6,546 bases of DNA from Chloroflexota bacterium. GTDB lineage: Bacteria; Chloroflexota; Anaerolineae; J102. Below, piece after piece: positions 1-6,239 of the stretch. The notes beneath the pieces are model-generated. The model made no database searches, was not told the DNA's origin, and saw only the letters and a program-made list of their open reading frames with translations. The position numbers and the translations under genes were made by a program. Location: positions 1 through 6,546 of the forward strand of contig JAJRXO010000371.1 of NCBI GenBank assembly GCA_024276255.1. Direction: 5' to 3'. Each line of letters starts with the position of its first letter. Positions within the stretch are counted from its first letter, which is position 1.

Positions 1-77
1 ACATCCTTGAGTACCTGCACGCCACCGAAGGCCATGGAGATAAGTTTCGTCTGTAAAAGGGGAGCGTTTTCCGTCAC
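1..77 (-). CDS. ABC transporter ATP-binding protein, N-terminal fragment (sugar-type likely), cut by window edge
   Basis: Reading leftward from a GTG at 77-75 gives 25 open codons that run off the window: MTENAPLLQTKLISMAFGGV then QVLKDV. The pattern of a short leader, LLQ..LISMAFGGV and VLKDV matches the first beta strands of ABC importer ATPases, in which the FGGV..L.DV segment lies just before the Walker A loop. Walker A itself would lie outside the window. The GTG start is chosen because AGGTGGTG (91-84) sits 6 to 8 bases upstream. Two earlier in-frame GTG codons (89-87, 86-84) have no ribosome binding site, and the frame is closed by a TGA further upstream. Beside a mutarotase and SDRs, an RbsA-like sugar importer ATPase is the natural reading, but a LivG-type branched-chain ATPase has a similar N-terminus and cannot be excluded on 26 residues. 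Confidence 0.6.
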   Translation of the reverse strand, partial: MTENAPLLQTKLISMAFGGVQVLKD

Positions 78-83
78 ATTGAT

Positions 84-91
84 CACCACCT
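84..91 (-). promoter_or_regulatory. Ribosome binding site for the ABC ATPase GTG start
   Basis: On the minus strand the bases read AGGTGGTG, with AGGTGG ending 8 bases before the GTG at 77-75. It decides between three in-frame GTG codons, two of which lie inside the site itself. The 69-base gap between this gene and the upstream cyclase gene (78-146) holds no other recognisable element. Confidence 0.5.
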
Positions 92-146
92 GGAGAAAAG
101 GGCGTGTCAGGATTCATCCTGCATTTCAGTTCGCCACTTTGGGATT

Positions 147-836
147 CTATCTGAACTCGAGCTGTTCGAAGAGGGCCGCCAGTGGCTCGATGTCGCCATC
201 AATCGCCATGGCCCTGCAGGGAGACCCGTCTCGACCGCGGATACGTAATGGCAACGCAATGAGGATAACCTCGCTGCCAAGCAATCGATCCAGGCCGCAC
301 AGCCCTTCGATGATCAGCACCTCTGCATCGGCGTTGAGCAGGGAATGATGAGAATCGATATAATTCGCCGGGTAGGTTGTAGGGGTGTCGAGCGCGATAC
401 AGGCCACACCCTGTTCGGCCAGCCAGGTGGTCAGCTCGACAGTCAGGTATGGTTGTCCGCCGAAGTAGTCTGGGGCTGGCAGGACCTTGTCCCAACCAGT
501 ATTGAAGATCAGCCTGCTTCCCGGGCCCACCTTGTCTTTGTATGGTTCAAAATCGACAAGGTCAATGGCCTCTCTGGCCTTTTTATGGCGAAAATCCAGC
601 ACATGAGCCAGGCCAAGACCTTTGCGCACATCCAGATTCTCCACCGTTCGCCCGTTGTCAAAGAAATGATAGGGCGCGTCCAGGTGGGTGCCGTAGTGAG
701 CGCTCATGATGATCTCTGTCATGTTATAACTGAGATCTGCGATGGTCAGATGAGCCTTGATATGTGTCTTGGGGTCGGGGCTGAAGGTCGGCGCGCCGTC
801 GTAAATGTCTTGCGAAAGATCAACCAATCGTAACAT
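147..836 (-). CDS. Cyclase family protein (kynurenine formamidase-like metal-dependent hydrolase)
   Basis: The 229-residue product is a member of the cyclase/KynB superfamily (PF04199), typically 200 to 260 residues. These are cytosolic metal-dependent hydrolases acting on amides, lactams or related cyclic bonds; examples are kynurenine formamidase and isatin hydrolase. The signature H-x-G-T-H-x-D-x-P-x-H is complete at residues 47-57 (HYGTHLDAPYH), supplying metal ligands. Further on, D150-TPT, a His pair at 163-164 and E178-G-L match the later conserved acidic and His positions. ATG codons at 839 and 836 are adjacent; 836 is preferred because it sits 7 bases after AAGGAG, against 4 for 839. 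It follows the mutarotase gene by 13 bases, so it is almost surely co-transcribed. In this sugar context it may open a sugar lactone or cleave a keto acid rather than formylkynurenine; no tryptophan pathway gene is nearby. The family call is firm, the substrate unknown. Confidence 0.9.
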   Translation of the reverse strand: MLRLVDLSQDIYDGAPTFSPDPKTHIKAHLTIADLSYNMTEIIMSAHYGTHLDAPYHFFDNGRTVENLDVRKGLGLAHVLDFRHKKAREAIDLVDFEPYKDKVGPGSRLIFNTGWDKVLPAPDYFGGQPYLTVELTTWLAEQGVACIALDTPTTYPANYIDSHHSLLNADAEVLIIEGLCGLDRLLGSEVILIALPLRIRGRDGSPCRAMAIDGDIEPLAALFEQLEFR

Positions 837-841
837 CATTC

Positions 842-850
842 ATCTCCTTT
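842..850 (-). promoter_or_regulatory. Ribosome binding site of the cyclase gene, overlapping the rhaM stop
   Basis: The minus strand reads AAAGGAGAT, whose first base is part of the TAA stop codon (852-850) of the mutarotase gene. The spacing favours the second of two adjacent ATG codons (836-834). Stop and ribosome binding site overlap, which suggests translational coupling of the two genes. Confidence 0.6.
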
Positions 851-1173
851 TAGTCGAGATGGAAGTACTCTTCCAGCTCAACCATGCTCTGATCAACGAG
901 TTGGCCGCCCAGGTTTTCAAAATAGGGCTCCATGAATGCATTCCAGCGGGGATTCACTTCTTCCTGGGCGATCTTGTCAAGTGCAGTCTGGAAATCGACT
1001 GGTGTTTCGAAGTACCCGAAGATCAGGCCGTCGTCGCGTATGAACAGGGTGTAATTATGCCAGCCGGCCCGTTTCAAGGCATCCTGCATTTCCGGCCAGA
1101 CGTTCTCATGGTGTTTCTTGTATTCCTCCATCATCGATTCTTTTACCTTGAGCAAAAAGCCAACTCGTTTCAT
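850..1173 (-). CDS. rhaM: L-rhamnose mutarotase (RhaM) family protein
   Basis: This 107-residue protein has the length and layout of RhaM (about 104 residues; PF05336), a cytosolic dimeric ferredoxin-like fold enzyme that interconverts alpha and beta anomers of L-rhamnose. Family marks are the N-terminal strand MKRVGFLLKV, Y18 and H22 within YKKHHENVWPE (known in E. coli RhaM as active-site region residues), the NYTLFI...GLIFGYFE central strands, RWN at 76-78, and the C-terminal ELEEYF resembling E. coli ELQEVFYLP. The ATG at 1173 has a strong AAAGGAGA (1186-1179) six to seven bases upstream. It lies 43 bases after the SDR gene. Members of this family also occur in L-fucose and other 6-deoxysugar or aldose clusters, so L-rhamnose specificity is not proven. 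Its presence says that the pathway starts from, or passes through, a free pyranose sugar. Confidence 0.9.
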   Translation of the reverse strand: MKRVGFLLKVKESMMEEYKKHHENVWPEMQDALKRAGWHNYTLFIRDDGLIFGYFETPVDFQTALDKIAQEEVNPRWNAFMEPYFENLGGQLVDQSMVELEEYFHLD

Positions 1174-1216
1174 GCTTTTCTCCTTTGAGGATAGAAATCA
1201 ACCGCCTTGATAGCGA

Positions 1217-2044
1217 TTATTCAGAACCGGCGAAGCTGGAAGCCTCTCCTAACCCTTCCGGTCCCATGGCCTGGTAGCCGCCGTCGATGGGGAGGTCGGT
1301 GCCAGTGATGAAAGAGGCGTCATCGCTCAGTAAGAAGAGGGTGGGCCCTGCGCACTCGACCGGTTCGCCACAGCGGCGCAACATGTGGAATTTGCCCCAG
1401 ATGGGATCCCATTTTTCCCGACCGCCGCCGCTCATCTTGGCCGCCTTGTACACTTCGCGAGTCCATATCCAGCCCGGACTGACGCTATTGACGCGAATGT
1501 TGAAGGGAGCCAGGTCCAGAGCCATACACTTGGTCAGGGTGTTGACAGCGCCCTTGGCAGCATTATAGGTCCAGCGATTCGGCTGGGCGATAAAGGCAGA
1601 GATGCTGGACATGTTGACCACAGCGCCACCGCCCTGGGCTTTCATCGGTTCCACGCAGTACTTGACCATGGAGGAATAGCCAACCGGCCCGACCATAAAA
1701 ATCCGTTCCCAATCTTCTCGGGTGGCATCCACCCCCTTGGCAACGAAGGAAAATGCGTTGTTGACCAGGTAGTTGACCTTGCCCCATTTGGCAACAGTGG
1801 CATCAACAACCTCTTTACAGAAAGCGTCGTCACTCATATCGCCCCGTAAAAAGAGAACATCCCAGCCGTTGGCCTGCATTTCCATCTGTGTCGCTTCCCC
1901 GGCGTTGCTAATGCCGGTGAATGCCACAGCGCAGCCTTCTTTGCACAGTTCTTCTACAATCGAACGGCCGATGCCGTTTGATCCACCGGTGACAATAGCG
2001 ACCTTATCCTTGAAGCGGTCGGCAACTGGTGTTCTTGTTATCAT
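1217..2044 (-). CDS. SDR family oxidoreductase, possibly a sugar or sugar-acid dehydrogenase
   Basis: The 275-residue product is a classical short-chain dehydrogenase with an NAD(P)-binding Rossmann fold. TGGSNGIG (19-26) is the dinucleotide loop; S147, Y160 and K164 (YNAAK) form the catalytic set, and SPGWIWT (189-195) follows. The C-terminus has the usual FITGTDLPIDGGY stretch, then about 15 extra residues rich in Gly, Ser and Glu. Two family positions are altered: NNAG is NNAF (95-98), and the tetrad Asn usually found in the V-N-L-x-G segment aligns with G119 (VGPVG). The SPGxIWT segment also resembles, from memory, the L-fucose dehydrogenase HSD17B14; this is only a hint. The ATG at 2044 is preceded at 7 bases by AAAAGGAGA (2059-2051). 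Next to rhaM, oxidation of an aldose at C1 or of a 2-keto-3-deoxy sugar acid is likely. SDR membership is certain, the substrate is not. Confidence 0.88.
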   Translation of the reverse strand: MITRTPVADRFKDKVAIVTGGSNGIGRSIVEELCKEGCAVAFTGISNAGEATQMEMQANGWDVLFLRGDMSDDAFCKEVVDATVAKWGKVNYLVNNAFSFVAKGVDATREDWERIFMVGPVGYSSMVKYCVEPMKAQGGGAVVNMSSISAFIAQPNRWTYNAAKGAVNTLTKCMALDLAPFNIRVNSVSPGWIWTREVYKAAKMSGGGREKWDPIWGKFHMLRRCGEPVECAGPTLFLLSDDASFITGTDLPIDGGYQAMGPEGLGEASSFAGSE

Positions 2045-2093
2045 TGTCTTTCTCCTTTTCGTATTGTTAGCGGATTGATCGATGAGTTTGCTG

Positions 2094-2834
2094 TCAAACC
2101 ATCAGCAAGCCGCCGTTTACACTCAGCGTCTGGCCGGTGATGAACCCGGCCTCGTCCGAGGCCAGAAAGCGTACGGCCGCGGCAATATCAGCCGGATGTC
2201 CCAGGCGCCCGGCTGGCGTCTTGCTGATAATGTGATCGATGACCGCCGGTTCCCAGTTCCGGGTCATCTCAGACTCGGTCGTACCGGGTGAAACGGCGTT
2301 AACCTGCACATGAGGTGCAAGGATTCGCGCTAGTGCCTTTGTAAGGCCAATCAGACCGGCTTTGGAAGCAGAATAATGTACACCTACAGCCAATCCTCCC
2401 ATCTGACCGGCACTGGAAGCAATGTTGATGATCTTGCCGGATTGGTGCTGACGCATCGAAGGAATGACAGCCTGGCTGAACAAAAACGCTCCTTTCAAAT
2501 TGACATCCAGAACGCGATCCCATTCCTCTACGGTAATCTCCTCCACAGAAGTGAGTGGACAGATGCCGGCGTTGTTAACCAAAATGTCTATTCGCTGCCA
2601 GGCTGCAAGGGTTTGGTCGATCACTTTCCGGACCTGGTTCACATCGCCAACATCGGCTGCCAGGCCCATGGCAGCGAACCCTTTATCGCGCAGCCGGCCG
2701 GCGGCCTGCCTGACCAGCGCACCGTCGATGTCAACCAGGACCACGGATGCCCCGGCCGCGGCCAGCGTGCGGCCAATCTCGAGGCCGATACCCCGGCCGG
2801 CGCCGGTGACGATGGCAGTCTTGTGACTCAGCAT
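2094..2834 (-). CDS. FabG-like SDR family oxidoreductase
   Basis: From the ATG at 2834 this is a 246-residue classical SDR, the usual FabG length. The sequence shows TGAGRGIG (10-17), D35 at the end of the second strand (VVLVD), which favours NAD(H) over NADP(H), NNAG (87-90), the tetrad Asn N112 in DVNLKG, S141, Y154 and K158 (YSASK), and a C-terminal FITGQTLSVNGG. All four tetrad residues are present. FabG-like proteins reduce 3-oxoacyl-ACP, diacetyl/acetoin or oxidise sugar acids; here a catabolic role is more likely, because it sits between 2-oxo acid dehydrogenase genes and a sugar module. The start overlaps the E2 stop by 7 bases (ATGCTGA), a coupling arrangement. An upstream in-frame ATG at 2849 would add five residues, and the frame stays open to 3023, but neither extension fits family length or has a ribosome binding site. 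The site at 2834 is itself weak. Confidence 0.88.
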   Translation of the reverse strand: MLSHKTAIVTGAGRGIGLEIGRTLAAAGASVVLVDIDGALVRQAAGRLRDKGFAAMGLAADVGDVNQVRKVIDQTLAAWQRIDILVNNAGICPLTSVEEITVEEWDRVLDVNLKGAFLFSQAVIPSMRQHQSGKIINIASSAGQMGGLAVGVHYSASKAGLIGLTKALARILAPHVQVNAVSPGTTESEMTRNWEPAVIDHIISKTPAGRLGHPADIAAAVRFLASDEAGFITGQTLSVNGGLLMV

Positions 2835-4216
2835 TTCTCTATCATCCATAGATATGGGTTTTCGATGAACTGTTTGATTCGTTGCAAAAACCTCGCGGCC
2901 GGCGCCCCATCGACCAGGCGGTGATCGAATGTCAGGCTCAGCGGCAGCACTGTTTCCACGCTGGGATGTCCGTCGACAGGGAGTATCTTTTTCTTCAACT
3001 GGCCGATGCCCAAGACAGCGCATTCCGGCAGATTGATGATGGGTGTAAAAAAGTCGATCTCGTATTTACCCAGGTTGGTCAGGGTGAATGTGCCGCCCTG
3101 GAGTTCATCGGGGGCGGCCTTGCCTGCAGCAGCACGCGGCAGCAGGTCATCCATCGCCAGACCAAGCTCTCGCAGCGTTTTTGTGTTCACATCGTTGATG
3201 ACCGGTACGACTAGTCCTCGTTCGGTATCAACCGCTATTCCCATGTTCACCGTCGGATGATAAACGATCTCGTCGCCCTCGATCGAGGCATTCAGCGCCG
3301 GATATTCTGTTAACGCTTGCGCTGTTAATTTGACCAGCAGAGCATTGTAGCTGGGGACATATGGCAGCGATGGATCTGCCTTCATCTGCGTGCGAATCTT
3401 GACCAGTTCACTGGCAACGGCTTCAGTGCAGAGCGTGACCGGGGCGTTGGTCTGCCAGCTTTCCTGCATGCGACGGGCGATGGTGCGGCGGATGCTGCTC
3501 ATCGCTTCACGTCGGGCCGGCGGCTGTGACGATGGCCCTGGCGGTGAATTGACCTGCTTGAGCATCTGCCGCACCACCGCCTCTACGTGGTCGCGTTCGA
3601 TGCGTGTGTCGGGATAGCGTTCGGCCAGTGTTTGCAGGTCCAGGCCATAGGCTTCGATCAGACGTCGAGCAATCGGGGAAATGCGTACCGGCTGGGCGGT
3701 CACCCGTGAGGCAGAGGCCAGGCGGGCAGCCAGGGCTTCCACGTCACGTGCTCTCACACAACCATCAGGGCCGGTGGGTGCGGCCTGTCGCCAGTCGACG
3801 TCCAATTCGCGGGCCCGGCGACGCGCGGCGGGAGTGGACGGGGGTCGCTGTGACAGCGTCCCCTTCACCTGGTCAGTTGTCACGTCAACAACCTGGGCAG
3901 ATGAGCTCACCGCCGGGGGCGAGGGCGGCGTCGGGGTAGATTCCGTCTTTGACGAATGTATGTCCGGCAGCGCCTCTCCCTCGGCCAGAATGTAGCCCAC
4001 CACCTGTCCCACCGGAATGGGACCGGATTTCTGGTGGTGCAGGATGTGGAGAGTGCCATCCGCTGCGGCTTCAACATCGACGGCAGCTTTGTCGCTCTCG
4101 ACGACAAAAAGGACGTCGCCGATCCTGACCTGATCACCGTTCTGTTTCACCCACTCAATAATTTCACCGCTGTCCATCGACAATCCCAGTTGTGGCATCA
4201 CAATTTCGTGGCTCAT
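2828..4216 (-). CDS. Dihydrolipoamide acyltransferase (E2) of a 2-oxo acid dehydrogenase complex
   Basis: This 462-residue E2 forms the complex core, accepting the acyl group from E1 on its lipoyl arm and passing it to CoA. Residues 1-79 are one lipoyl domain with the lipoylated K43 in ESDKAAV. A Pro/Ser/Thr-rich linker (about 85-126) leads to a peripheral subunit-binding domain (127-164, TPAARRRARELDVDW...VRARDVEAL). A second segment at 179-216 (ISPIARRLIEAYGLDL...RIERDHVEAVV) looks like another such domain. After a second flexible linker, the catalytic domain runs from about 238 to the end, with DHRLVDG (431-437) giving catalytic H432 and D436, and GGTFTLTNLG (374-383). The ATG at 4216 lies 10 bases past the E1 beta stop, with only a weak ribosome binding site, so coupled translation is likely. 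The substrate (pyruvate, acetoin or a branched or unusual 2-oxo acid) cannot be read from sequence. Confidence 0.95.
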   Translation of the reverse strand: MSHEIVMPQLGLSMDSGEIIEWVKQNGDQVRIGDVLFVVESDKAAVDVEAAADGTLHILHHQKSGPIPVGQVVGYILAEGEALPDIHSSKTESTPTPPSPPAVSSSAQVVDVTTDQVKGTLSQRPPSTPAARRRARELDVDWRQAAPTGPDGCVRARDVEALAARLASASRVTAQPVRISPIARRLIEAYGLDLQTLAERYPDTRIERDHVEAVVRQMLKQVNSPPGPSSQPPARREAMSSIRRTIARRMQESWQTNAPVTLCTEAVASELVKIRTQMKADPSLPYVPSYNALLVKLTAQALTEYPALNASIEGDEIVYHPTVNMGIAVDTERGLVVPVINDVNTKTLRELGLAMDDLLPRAAAGKAAPDELQGGTFTLTNLGKYEIDFFTPIINLPECAVLGIGQLKKKILPVDGHPSVETVLPLSLTFDHRLVDGAPAARFLQRIKQFIENPYLWMIEKC

Positions 4217-4226
4217 TGTTTGCTCG

Positions 4227-5225
4227 CTACGCCCGCATTTTGTGCACGATGTCGATTATTTGCTGAGTCGAGGGGATTGTTGCGTCTTCGAGATTGGGGG
4301 CGAAAGGGATCGGCACATCGGCTGCTCCCAGCCGTCTCACCGGTTCGTCCAGATAGGCAAATGCCCCCTCTGCAACCCGGGCGGCAATCTCTGCTGTGAC
4401 GCCATAATTCTGATACCCTTCATCGACCACCAATACATGGCCGGTTTTGATGGCCGAACGAATCAGTGTCTCCTCATCCAGCGGGGACAGGGTGCGGGGA
4501 TCAATAATTTCCACGGCAATGCCCTCTGCCGCTAAAACCTCTGCCGCCTGCAAAGCCGTGATCACCATACTGGATGTGCAGATGATAGTCGCATCACCTC
4601 CTTCACGATGAATCCGGGCCCGGCCAAAAGGAATGACATAGTCTCCACCAGGTACAGGGCCCTTTTGAGTATAAGTCATCTTGTCTTCCAAGTAGATGAC
4701 AGGGTTATCGTCACGAATGGCTGTCTTGAGCAAGCCTTTGGCGTCCTCAGGGGTGGACGGCATGACTACTTTCAGACCAGGAATATGACTCATCCAGGCT
4801 TGCAGGCTCTGGCTATGCTGGGCCGCTGCTCGGCGACCGGCTCCCATCGCTGTACGGATGACCAGCGGAATCCTGGTTTGGCCGGCGGTCATGTAGCGAA
4901 GCTTGGCAGCCTGGTTGACGATCTGGTCACCTGCCAGCGGTAAGAAATCATTGAACATGATTTCGACGATCGGGCGCAGACCAGTCATGGCTGCGCCAAC
5001 AGCCAAACCGACTACCCCAGCCTCGGCAATGGGTGTGTCCAACACTCGATCAGGGCCGTAGGTGTCAAGCAACCCCGCAGTCACTTTGAAGACGCCGCCG
5101 GCAACGCCGATGTCTTCTCCCATAATGATGACGGAGTCGTCACGGGCCATCTCTTCGCGCAAAGCCTCGTTGATAGCCTCTCGCATGGTCAGTTCGCGTT
5201 CCTGGGCCCTTTCAAGCATAGACAT
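4227..5225 (-). CDS. 2-oxo acid dehydrogenase E1 component, beta subunit (pyruvate/acetoin type)
   Basis: This 332-residue beta subunit pairs with the E1 alpha upstream to form the alpha2-beta2 thiamine diphosphate-dependent E1. Typical marks are MGEDIG (35-40), TPIAEAGVVGLAVG (64-77) with E68 as the likely cofactor-activating glutamate, the AAAQHSQS segment (133-140) with H137, PSTPEDAKGLL (156-166), and the C-terminal transketolase domain with IDPRTLSPLD (241-250) and VVDEGYQNYGV. Length agrees with PdhB/AcoB proteins (about 325-340). The start is the ATG at 5225: GGAGGT (5239-5234) lies 8 bases before it, whereas the upstream TTG at 5243 lies ahead of that site and is not used. The gene therefore overlaps the end of E1 alpha by 14 bases. 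Pyruvate and acetoin-type subunits are hard to separate by eye. Confidence 0.95.
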   Translation of the reverse strand: MSMLERAQERELTMREAINEALREEMARDDSVIIMGEDIGVAGGVFKVTAGLLDTYGPDRVLDTPIAEAGVVGLAVGAAMTGLRPIVEIMFNDFLPLAGDQIVNQAAKLRYMTAGQTRIPLVIRTAMGAGRRAAAQHSQSLQAWMSHIPGLKVVMPSTPEDAKGLLKTAIRDDNPVIYLEDKMTYTQKGPVPGGDYVIPFGRARIHREGGDATIICTSSMVITALQAAEVLAAEGIAVEIIDPRTLSPLDEETLIRSAIKTGHVLVVDEGYQNYGVTAEIAARVAEGAFAYLDEPVRRLGAADVPIPFAPNLEDATIPSTQQIIDIVHKMRA

Positions 5226-6216
5226 CGGCGTACACCTCCGCAATGTCTGGATAGGGAGACTGCCTGGCGAATTTTACTGCTGCCTGAATGAGTTGTTCCT
5301 CATCTGCATCGATTCTCGTCAATTCTTCTGAAGTCACTGCTTCACTGCTAAGCAGATATTCCTTCAATCGACGTATGGGGCATTTTTCCGTCCAGGCATC
5401 GATCTCAGCCTGACTACGATAGCCATAGGTGTCGCCCTGATCCCCCATGTGGTGCCCGCGCCAGCGGTAGGTTTTACATTCAAGAAAAGCCGGTCCCTTT
5501 CCCTCGCGTGCGTGACTAACCGCCCATTGGGCGGCCTGATGGACCAGTAGCACGTCGTTACCATCTACCGTTTTCGCCGGGATGTTCATGGCTTCCGCTC
5601 GGGCCGGGCCGCTACCGGCAGTGGATTCGTCACTGGAGGTATACTCGCCATAGCCGTTGTTTTCCATCACGTAAACCACCGGTAGTTGCAATATAGAGGC
5701 CATGTTTGCGGTCTCATAGAAGATGCCCTCATTGAGGGCTCCATCCCCAAAAAAAGCCACCGAAATCCGGTTTTCGCCTTTGACTTTGGCAGATAGCGCC
5801 GCACCGGTGGCAATTCCCAGACCGCCCCCCACGATGCCATTCGCCCCCAAAATCCCCAGGTTCATATCAACGATGTGCATACTGCCGCCTTTGCCGCGAT
5901 TATAACCAGTCGCCTTGCCCAGCAATTCTGCAAACATGCGTTTGGGATCTCCGCCTTTAGCCAGAAGGTGCCCGTGTCCACGGTGCGTGCTGGTGATGTT
6001 GTCGCTTTGCAAGAGATTAAGACATACGCCGACCGCCACGGCTTCCATACCGGTATACAGATGAGCCAGGCCCGGCATTATCCCGCGACTGTAGATGTCA
6101 TAGACCGTCTCTTCAAATTTGCGGATGCGCACCATGCGACGATACATTTCCAGCGCTGTTTTCAGTGGCAGTGCCCCATCCGACCCCGGCAGACTGGATT
6201 GTAGCGATGCTTTCAT
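5212..6216 (-). CDS. 2-oxo acid dehydrogenase E1 component, alpha subunit (pyruvate/acetoin type)
   Basis: The 334-residue protein is the alpha subunit of a heterotetrameric thiamine diphosphate-dependent dehydrogenase (PF00676) and carries out the decarboxylation step with E1 beta. The sequence shows STHRGHGH (76-83), GATGYNRGKGGSMH-like KATGYNRGKGGSMH (101-114), the cofactor motif GDGALN starting at G157 and ending in NN at 186-187, and YRWRGHHMGD (250-259), which corresponds to the loop holding the regulated serine in animal enzymes; here no Ser is present in that stretch. The YGEYTSSDES stretch (189-198) resembles acetoin dehydrogenase AcoA as well as PDH subunits. The ATG at 6216 follows AAGGGGTGA (6229-6221) at good spacing. 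It lies 23 bases after the regulator gene, so the two are probably co-transcribed. The family is sure; pyruvate versus acetoin or another 2-oxo substrate is open. Confidence 0.95.
   Translation of the reverse strand: MKASLQSSLPGSDGALPLKTALEMYRRMVRIRKFEETVYDIYSRGIMPGLAHLYTGMEAVAVGVCLNLLQSDNITSTHRGHGHLLAKGGDPKRMFAELLGKATGYNRGKGGSMHIVDMNLGILGANGIVGGGLGIATGAALSAKVKGENRISVAFFGDGALNEGIFYETANMASILQLPVVYVMENNGYGEYTSSDESTAGSGPARAEAMNIPAKTVDGNDVLLVHQAAQWAVSHAREGKGPAFLECKTYRWRGHHMGDQGDTYGYRSQAEIDAWTEKCPIRRLKEYLLSSEAVTSEELTRIDADEEQLIQAAVKFARQSPYPDIAEVYADVYA
5234..5239 (-). promoter_or_regulatory. Strong ribosome binding site of E1 beta inside the E1 alpha gene
   Basis: The minus strand reads GGAGGT here, 8 bases before the ATG at 5225-5223 and within the last codons of E1 alpha (whose TGA is at 5214-5212). 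It fixes the E1 beta start and excludes the longer TTG-started reading beginning at 5243. Confidence 0.75.
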
Positions 6217-6239
6217 GAATTCACCCCTTGCGAGGGAAG

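Noticed and set aside
345..833. 162-residue plus-strand open frame opposite the cyclase gene
   Set aside because: Antisense to a gene with complete family motifs; no recognisable domain or ribosome binding site of its own, and no other plus-strand gene exists in the window.
2045..2093. Possible promoter or terminator between the two SDR genes
   Set aside because: The 49 bases hold only the AAAAGGAGA ribosome binding site; a lone TTGACA-like hexamer next to the stop codon has no matching -10 element and there is no stem-loop with a T run.
2376..2924. 182-residue plus-strand open frame opposite the FabG-like SDR
   Set aside because: It is a mirror of the SDR and E2 end with no family features; open antisense frames are common in GC-biased coding DNA.
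2835..3023. Long N-terminal extension of the FabG-like SDR (309-residue reading)
   Set aside because: It overlaps the E2 catalytic domain in another frame, has low-complexity Arg/Pro-rich content with no SDR homology, and the Rossmann motif begins right after the ATG at 2834.
3604..3939. Arg/Pro/Gly-rich plus-strand open frame opposite the E2 linker
   Set aside because: Composition reflects the complement of the Pro/Ser-rich linker codons and there is no domain signal.
5226..5243. TTG start adding six residues to E1 beta
   Set aside because: The strong GGAGGT site lies downstream of this TTG and is correctly spaced only for the ATG at 5225.
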